In this document: one piece after another, positions 6,909-10,237 of the stretch
How positions within the stretch are numbered: the stretch's first letter is position 1
Layout of the letters: every line of letters starts with the position of its first letter
The notes under the pieces: model-generated
The model's input: only the letters and a program-made list of their open reading frames with translations
Databases searched by the model: none
What the model was told of the DNA's origin: nothing
Made by a program: the position numbers and the translations under genes
From: an uncultured Lachnospiraceae bacterium
Lineage (GTDB): Bacteria; Bacillota_A; Clostridia; Lachnospirales; Lachnospiraceae
Assembly (NCBI GenBank): GCA_949957035.1
Contig: CATLIP010000077.1
Coordinates: 1-10,237 of the forward strand
Length of the DNA: 10,237 nucleotides
Direction: 5' to 3'

Positions 6909-8678
6909 ATGATGGAGAGAAATGGATTTTTGATTAATAAGAAGATTCATCAGTATATTTTGCCCGGTGTGCTGATGACGGTGGCGATGCAGCTTGGGAA
7001 TGTGGTGGACGGCATGATCGTAGGGAATATTCTTGGCCCGGATGCCATGGCGGCAATCGAGATTTCCATGCCTGTGCTGCTGCTCCTTCAGATGCCGGCT
7101 ATGATGCTGGCAATGGGAGGGGCGGCGGAAGCCGCCGTGCTGTTGGGGAAAAGGAATACCCGGGAGGCGGACGGTGTGTTCAGCGCTTCGGTCGGGGCGG
7201 GGCTGGTCCTGTCGCTGTTCTTTGCGGTGTTTACCCCGTTCCTTCCCGGCGTCCTTGCAATGGCTCTTGCGGGGAATGAGACCCTTGCGGCGTTGGCGCA
7301 GCCCTATATTGCCGTGAATTTTGGAGGGATACCGATTCTGACGCTGGCGATTATCTTCTGCTATTTTATGAACGCGGATAACCATCCCCAGCTTGGCAGT
7401 ATGCTTTTTATCATTGCCAATGTGGTCAATCTGGCGTTGGATCTGGTTTTCCTGAAAGGGTTGAAAATCGGGATGGCGGGAAGTGCGCTTGCCACCGTGA
7501 TCGGTTATTTTGCCGGGATGGTGACGGTGGTGTTCTATTTCCGCTCAAAGCACCGGATGCTGCATCTGCGAAAGCCCGCGGGGGAGACGCTGCGTTATGC
7601 CGGCCTTGCGGCAAAGGCGGGAATTCCCAGTGCGGCGTTTACGCTGATGTCGGCTTTAAAGTCTGTGATCATCAATTCTGCCATTGTCAGGATCTTGGGA
7701 AATGACCCTATGGCAGTCTACTCGGTCTGCGCCAATGCGGTGTTGATTGCGGAGCTGTGCGTGGGCGGTATTATCGGGCTGGTGCAGAATATTGCGGGAA
7801 TTCTCTACGGGGAGAAGGATTACTATGGGATCCGTGTGCTTTGCAAAAAGGTGCTTACCTACAGTTATCTTGCGATTGCCGCGCTGCTTCTCATATTCCT
7901 TGCGGCGCCGCAGTTTATTGCAGGACTTTTCGGGATTACCCAGGGGGAGATGCTTGGCATGTGCAATATGGCCCTTCGTATCTTTGCGCTGAGTTTTCCG
8001 TTCTATGTGTACAATAAGTTTTTGATGTCCTACTACCAGACGATCTTACAGCCCGGGCTGTCTACGGTGATCACGGCGCTTCAGGGATTTCTGGTCATTG
8101 TGCCCCTGACCCTTGGCGGGATTTTCCTGTGGGGACTTTTTGGAGTGTGCGCGGCGGCAGTCGTAAGCGAAGCTGCTACGATTCTGCTGAGCTGCCTTTA
8201 CCGGATGCTTGGGCAGAGAAAAGGCAGGTTCGAGCGGGGAGTCTATATGCTGCCGGAAGTGGAGCAAGTCAAGAACCTAGACTGTTCCATCCGAAATGAC
8301 TTGGATGAGGTCATTGCGTTCCGTGAGAAATTGTTCTCCTTCTGTGAGGAGAATCATATTACGGAGCGGGATGCCAAGATCCTTGGCCTTGCCATGGAGG
8401 AGATTGCCGCGAATATTGTGCAGTACGGCTACCGTGCTGACCGGAAGAATTACATGGATATTAGCTTTACCATACAGGATGATAAGTATATCCTGCGGAT
8501 CCGTGACGACGGCATTCCCTTCAATCCGTTGGAGTATAGCCCGGACGGCGAGGGGCAAAAAGAGGACGTGACCGTAGGCGGAATCGCCTTGCTTAAAAAG
8601 ATTATGTCGGATTTCCAGTATATGCGGGTGCTGAATATGAATAATACGGTAGCGGAACTAAATATTGTCCCAAAATAG
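6909..8678 (+). CDS. MATE-family exporter fused to a C-terminal RsbW-like HATPase domain
   Basis: 589-residue protein. Residues ~13-445 form a polytopic inner-membrane MATE (DinF-type) transporter: a first segment with QLGNVVDGMIVGNILG, the midpoint NVVNLALDLVF (N171-F180), and about 12 hydrophobic spans. Residues ~456-589 are a complete cytoplasmic GHKL ATPase of the RsbW/SpoIIAB type: N-box AMEEIAANIVQYGY (E498, N502), G1 box RDDGIPF (D534, G535), G2 region VGGIALLKKI. A typical MATE protein ends near residue 450, so the ATPase is a true addition and no frameshift is involved. The start ATG lies 6 bases after the NRPS stop, with AGGA overlapping that stop as a possible ribosome site; a second ATG follows immediately at 6912. 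Co-transcription suggests it exports the NRPS product or protects the cell. The ATPase role is unknown; a partner-switching kinase sensing or gating transport is inference. Confidence 0.93.
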   Translation: MMERNGFLINKKIHQYILPGVLMTVAMQLGNVVDGMIVGNILGPDAMAAIEISMPVLLLLQMPAMMLAMGGAAEAAVLLGKRNTREADGVFSASVGAGLVLSLFFAVFTPFLPGVLAMALAGNETLAALAQPYIAVNFGGIPILTLAIIFCYFMNADNHPQLGSMLFIIANVVNLALDLVFLKGLKIGMAGSALATVIGYFAGMVTVVFYFRSKHRMLHLRKPAGETLRYAGLAAKAGIPSAAFTLMSALKSVIINSAIVRILGNDPMAVYSVCANAVLIAELCVGGIIGLVQNIAGILYGEKDYYGIRVLCKKVLTYSYLAIAALLLIFLAAPQFIAGLFGITQGEMLGMCNMALRIFALSFPFYVYNKFLMSYYQTILQPGLSTVITALQGFLVIVPLTLGGIFLWGLFGVCAAAVVSEAATILLSCLYRMLGQRKGRFERGVYMLPEVEQVKNLDCSIRNDLDEVIAFREKLFSFCEENHITERDAKILGLAMEEIAANIVQYGYRADRKNYMDISFTIQDDKYILRIRDDGIPFNPLEYSPDGEGQKEDVTVGGIALLKKIMSDFQYMRVLNMNNTVAELNIVPK

Positions 8679-8721
8679 ATACATATTATCCCAACTGCAA
8701 CAATTTAAGAAGACAGATTGT

Positions 8722-8727
8722 TATAAT
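8722..8727 (+). promoter_or_regulatory. Possible extended -10 promoter element before the small-gene operon
   Basis: A perfect TATAAT preceded by TG-N (8719-8721) lies in the 69-bp gap after the MATE gene. There is no good -35 at 17 bp, and the expected transcription start (~8734) would fall inside the Shine-Dalgarno sequence at 8733-8739, leaving almost no leader. It may be chance AT-rich sequence, or a promoter giving a very short leader. Confidence 0.3.
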
Positions 8728-8732
8728 TGCGT

Positions 8733-8739
8733 AAGGAGG
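8733..8739 (+). promoter_or_regulatory. Strong Shine-Dalgarno site AAGGAGG
   Basis: A near-consensus AAGGAGG sits 8 bases before the ATG at 8748. It decides the start of the small Cys-rich gene: the in-frame TTG at 8727 lies upstream of this site and is therefore not the start. Confidence 0.85.
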
Positions 8740-8747
8740 ATAATAAC

Positions 8748-8942
8748 ATGAATCATTGCGAGAACCAAAGACCATGTCCGTGTACATATGACTGTCCAAG
8801 GCATGGCAAATGTTGTGAATGTGTGGCCCATCACCGGGACCACAATGAGGGAGTACCGGGCTGCTTCTTTTCTAAAGAAGCCGAGGCTACCTATGACAGA
8901 AGTATAGAAGCGTTATGCCGTGACCGTGGCATTATCAAATGA
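8748..8942 (+). CDS. Small Cys-rich protein, DUF6485-like
   Basis: 64-residue protein with nine cysteines (C4, C10, C12, C16, C22, C23, C25, C39, C57) and a His pair at 28-29, packed in motifs CPCTYDCPRHGKCCECV and PGCFF. There is no signal peptide or membrane span. The pattern matches my memory of the short DUF6485 proteins common in Clostridia and other anaerobes. The clustered CxC and CxxxC spacing implies Zn or Fe-S binding, but the function is unknown. The start is fixed by the strong ribosome site 8 bases upstream. The next gene begins 21 bases after the stop, so they are probably co-transcribed. Confidence 0.85.
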   Translation: MNHCENQRPCPCTYDCPRHGKCCECVAHHRDHNEGVPGCFFSKEAEATYDRSIEALCRDRGIIK

Positions 8943-8963
8943 GAATTGAAAGGAAATATATCT

Positions 8964-9545
8964 ATGCAAAAACCAACTTTTACAGGTCTTTCACACGTCT
9001 GCATCTTCGTAGACGATGTACCGGAGGCATTCAAGTATTACGAGCGGATCTTGGGTGCAGTCCCGAACCAGCATATCCCTCATTGGAAGAATAAAGGGTT
9101 CTTTCAGGCAGGCGGCTTTATTAAGGAAGCCGAAGAAGCCGAAGTATCCATCGGCTTCATGGATGTTCCGGGAACAAAATTCACCATCGAATTAATGTGC
9201 TACCACAACCCGAAAGGACGCCAGGAGCCAATATGCTTCCATGCAAACGATATCAGCGGCGCCAGGCACGTTGCCTTGAAGGTTATTAATATCGAAGAAG
9301 CTTTTGAGTATATCAAAGCACAGCCTGACGTAACCTTGATTAATACTACGGAAGAATATAAAGTCTACCAAATCAGCAAAACTGAGCCGTCAGATTTCCA
9401 CTATTTTGACGAGGCAAAAGAGAATGACGCCGAGGGAAAGCAGAAGGCGGCGGATATCTTAGGCAACACCAAGTATTTTTATTTCATTGATAAATACGGC
9501 CTGCAGTGGGAGTTTGAGCAGGGGCATACGGATATAGGAGATTAG
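8964..9545 (+). CDS. VOC-superfamily (glyoxalase/bleomycin-resistance fold) protein
   Basis: 193-residue cytoplasmic protein made of two paired beta-alpha-beta-beta-beta modules. The four metal-ligand positions appear intact: H11 (LSHVCIFVDD), E76 (FTIELMCY), H102 (ARHVALKV) and E183 (LQWEFEQG). That arrangement is typical of metal-dependent VOC enzymes such as glyoxalase I or methylmalonyl-CoA epimerase, but nothing fixes the substrate. An insert of about 30 charged residues (~145-172) before the last strand makes it longer than minimal glyoxalase I (~125-135 residues). The start is the ATG at 8964 with AAAGGA at 8949-8954; the in-frame TTG at 8946 would lie before this site. It sits between the Cys-rich gene and the cNMP-fold gene with short gaps. 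A role in aldehyde handling next to an aldehyde-releasing NRPS is tempting but unsupported. Confidence 0.9.
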   Translation: MQKPTFTGLSHVCIFVDDVPEAFKYYERILGAVPNQHIPHWKNKGFFQAGGFIKEAEEAEVSIGFMDVPGTKFTIELMCYHNPKGRQEPICFHANDISGARHVALKVINIEEAFEYIKAQPDVTLINTTEEYKVYQISKTEPSDFHYFDEAKENDAEGKQKAADILGNTKYFYFIDKYGLQWEFEQGHTDIGD

Positions 9546-9558
9546 GGGACAGACAGAT

Positions 9559-10059
9559 ATGGACGAAAAAAAGAAGAAACCCAGGATGCAGACGTTTCAC
9601 GCAGATGAAATGATTCTGAAAGAGGGAGAAGTAAACGACAGCATGTTTAAGATTTTATCCGGTTCCGTGGCAGTCTTTAACCGCTATGGGGAGAAGGAAG
9701 AGCATTTGATTGGGATCTACTCCAAGGGCAGGTGTTTCGGGGAACTGAACGTATTTTCCGACCTGCCGTGCATTTACACGGTGGTTGCCTATAACGAAGT
9801 GCTTGTTATGCGTGTCACCAATGATTCACTGGAAGAATTCATTGCCACTAACCCGAGGAATGTCATCGACATCATGGGAAATATGGCTCATACGGTCCGG
9901 ATGATGCAGAAGAATATTGAGTTTTTGATCGATGATTTCTCAAAAAAGGAAGACGAGGATCAGAAGAAGAAGGACGAGGTCAGAAAAAAGATTATGCAGT
10001 ACACGAATCCGACGAACTATCCCCTTGCGAATCTGATACATAAGAATGTGTTGGCATGA
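9559..10059 (+). CDS. Stand-alone cyclic-nucleotide-binding-fold protein (Crp/Fnr-type sensor domain, no HTH)
   Basis: 166-residue protein. Residues ~12-105 form a cNMP-binding beta-roll: ILKEGEVNDSMFKILSGSV, then the phosphate-binding cassette GRCFGELNVFSDLPCIYT (residues 58-75), then the C-helix MMQKNIEFLIDDF. In the usual cassette FGELxxxxxxPRAAT an Arg contacts the cyclic phosphate; here that place is C71 (PCIYT), so classical cAMP binding is doubtful. After the helix comes a Lys/Glu/Asp-rich stretch (~125-145) and a short tail, with no helix-turn-helix or enzyme domain; Crp/Fnr regulators are ~220 residues. It follows the VOC gene by 13 bases with AGGGGA 9 bases before the ATG. It could be a regulatory subunit of another protein. 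Ligand and partner are unknown. Confidence 0.9.
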   Translation: MDEKKKKPRMQTFHADEMILKEGEVNDSMFKILSGSVAVFNRYGEKEEHLIGIYSKGRCFGELNVFSDLPCIYTVVAYNEVLVMRVTNDSLEEFIATNPRNVIDIMGNMAHTVRMMQKNIEFLIDDFSKKEDEDQKKKDEVRKKIMQYTNPTNYPLANLIHKNVLA

Positions 10060-10148
10060 GAGGAGTGTTTTCAGGGGAAACCTGCCGTGAAATTGAGGAC
10101 GGGAGATTACCTACTAGTACACCGAAAAATAAGTTCCTAGCCATATAA
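10056..10148 (+). CDS. Doubtful 30-codon frame overlapping the cNMP gene stop
   Basis: An ATG overlaps the preceding TGA (ATGA), a common translational-coupling arrangement, and opens a 30-residue frame (MRGVFSGETCREIEDGRLPT...) ending at TAA just where the palindromic repeat region begins. It could be the remnant of a longer gene cut by the repeat, or chance. No family is recognised, and no ribosome site separate from the upstream coding sequence is evident. Confidence 0.2.
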   Translation: MRGVFSGETCREIEDGRLPTSTPKNKFLAI

Positions 10149-10155
10149 CGCAGGA

Positions 10156-10236
10156 TGATTTTTCATATGCAAGGCGGAGGAATGAGGCGTAGTGGGCGCT
10201 ACGCCGATTGACGACAACGACGCAGATGGAAAATCA
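10156..10236. repeat. Imperfect palindrome with central hairpin, cut at window end
   Basis: Outer arms at 10156-10170 and 10222-10236 are complementary at 13 of 15 positions; one of the two mismatches becomes a G:U wobble if transcribed from the + strand. Inside lies a perfect 7-bp stem GGCGTAG/CTACGCC (10186-10192 and 10199-10205) with a 6-base loop. Interior loops of 15 and 16 bases separate the two stems almost symmetrically. No terminal U-run follows in the window, so it is not a simple terminator. It resembles a dispersed intergenic palindromic repeat or structured RNA; the left flank 10131-10155 may pair with sequence beyond the window. Confidence 0.6.
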
Positions 10237-10237
10237 G

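Noticed and set aside
6717..7385. Antisense open frame across the NRPS-MATE junction
   Set aside because: Very rich in Arg, His and Gln with no hydrophobic core pattern; an artefact of the opposite strand.
8946..8963. TTG start giving six extra residues to the VOC protein
   Set aside because: The likely ribosome site AAAGGA (8949-8954) lies downstream of that TTG and is well spaced for the ATG at 8964.
10070..10085. Hairpin CAGG-GGAAA-CCTG as a terminator of the small operon
   Set aside because: The stem is only 4 bp and no run of T follows.
10186..10205. GGCGTAG/CTACGCC hairpin as a rho-independent terminator
   Set aside because: No T-tract on either side; it is the centre of a larger palindrome, better explained as a repeat or structured RNA.

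Overview
The window looks like part of a gut-type Clostridia genome, most likely Lachnospiraceae. This is inferred from the mid-GC, Firmicutes-style ribosome binding sites and from the gene content: a reductase-terminated two-module NRPS, a DinF-type MATE exporter, a small DUF6485-like cysteine-rich protein and a VOC protein. All recognisable genes lie on the + strand.

Bases 1-6902 are the 3' part of a giant non-ribosomal peptide synthetase gene whose start lies left of the window; the first in-window codons already encode the condensation-domain active site HHxxxDG. Visible domain order is C(partial)-A-T-C-A-T-R. All core catalytic residues are present (two HHxxxDG His pairs, two TSGSTG loops, two A10 lysines, two carrier serines, Rossmann TGxxGFLG and YxxxK). 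The terminal module is an NADPH-dependent thioester reductase, not a thioesterase, so the product should leave as a peptide aldehyde, or as an imine/pyrazinone if its N-terminus is free. Six bases after the NRPS stop begins a 589-residue protein fusing a full MATE-type exporter to a complete RsbW/SpoIIAB-like HATPase domain. The spacing implies co-transcription, and the exporter probably handles the NRPS product.

After a 69-bp gap carrying an extended -10-like sequence, a second tight set of three small genes follows (8748-10059): a 64-residue Cys-rich protein, a VOC/glyoxalase-fold protein with intact H/E/H/E metal ligands, and a stand-alone cyclic-nucleotide-binding-fold protein lacking any DNA-binding domain. 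By eye this set is more AT-rich than the NRPS region, so it may be housekeeping or accessory DNA beyond the cluster edge rather than part of the pathway.

The last ~100 bases (10131-10237) hold no convincing gene. They contain a large imperfect palindrome with a perfect 7-bp central stem, cut by the window end; it looks like a dispersed intergenic repeat or structured RNA. A 30-codon frame overlapping the end of the last gene by 4 bases runs into the region just before this repeat.

No phosphopantetheinyl transferase, pathway regulator, RNA gene, CRISPR array or transposase was seen.
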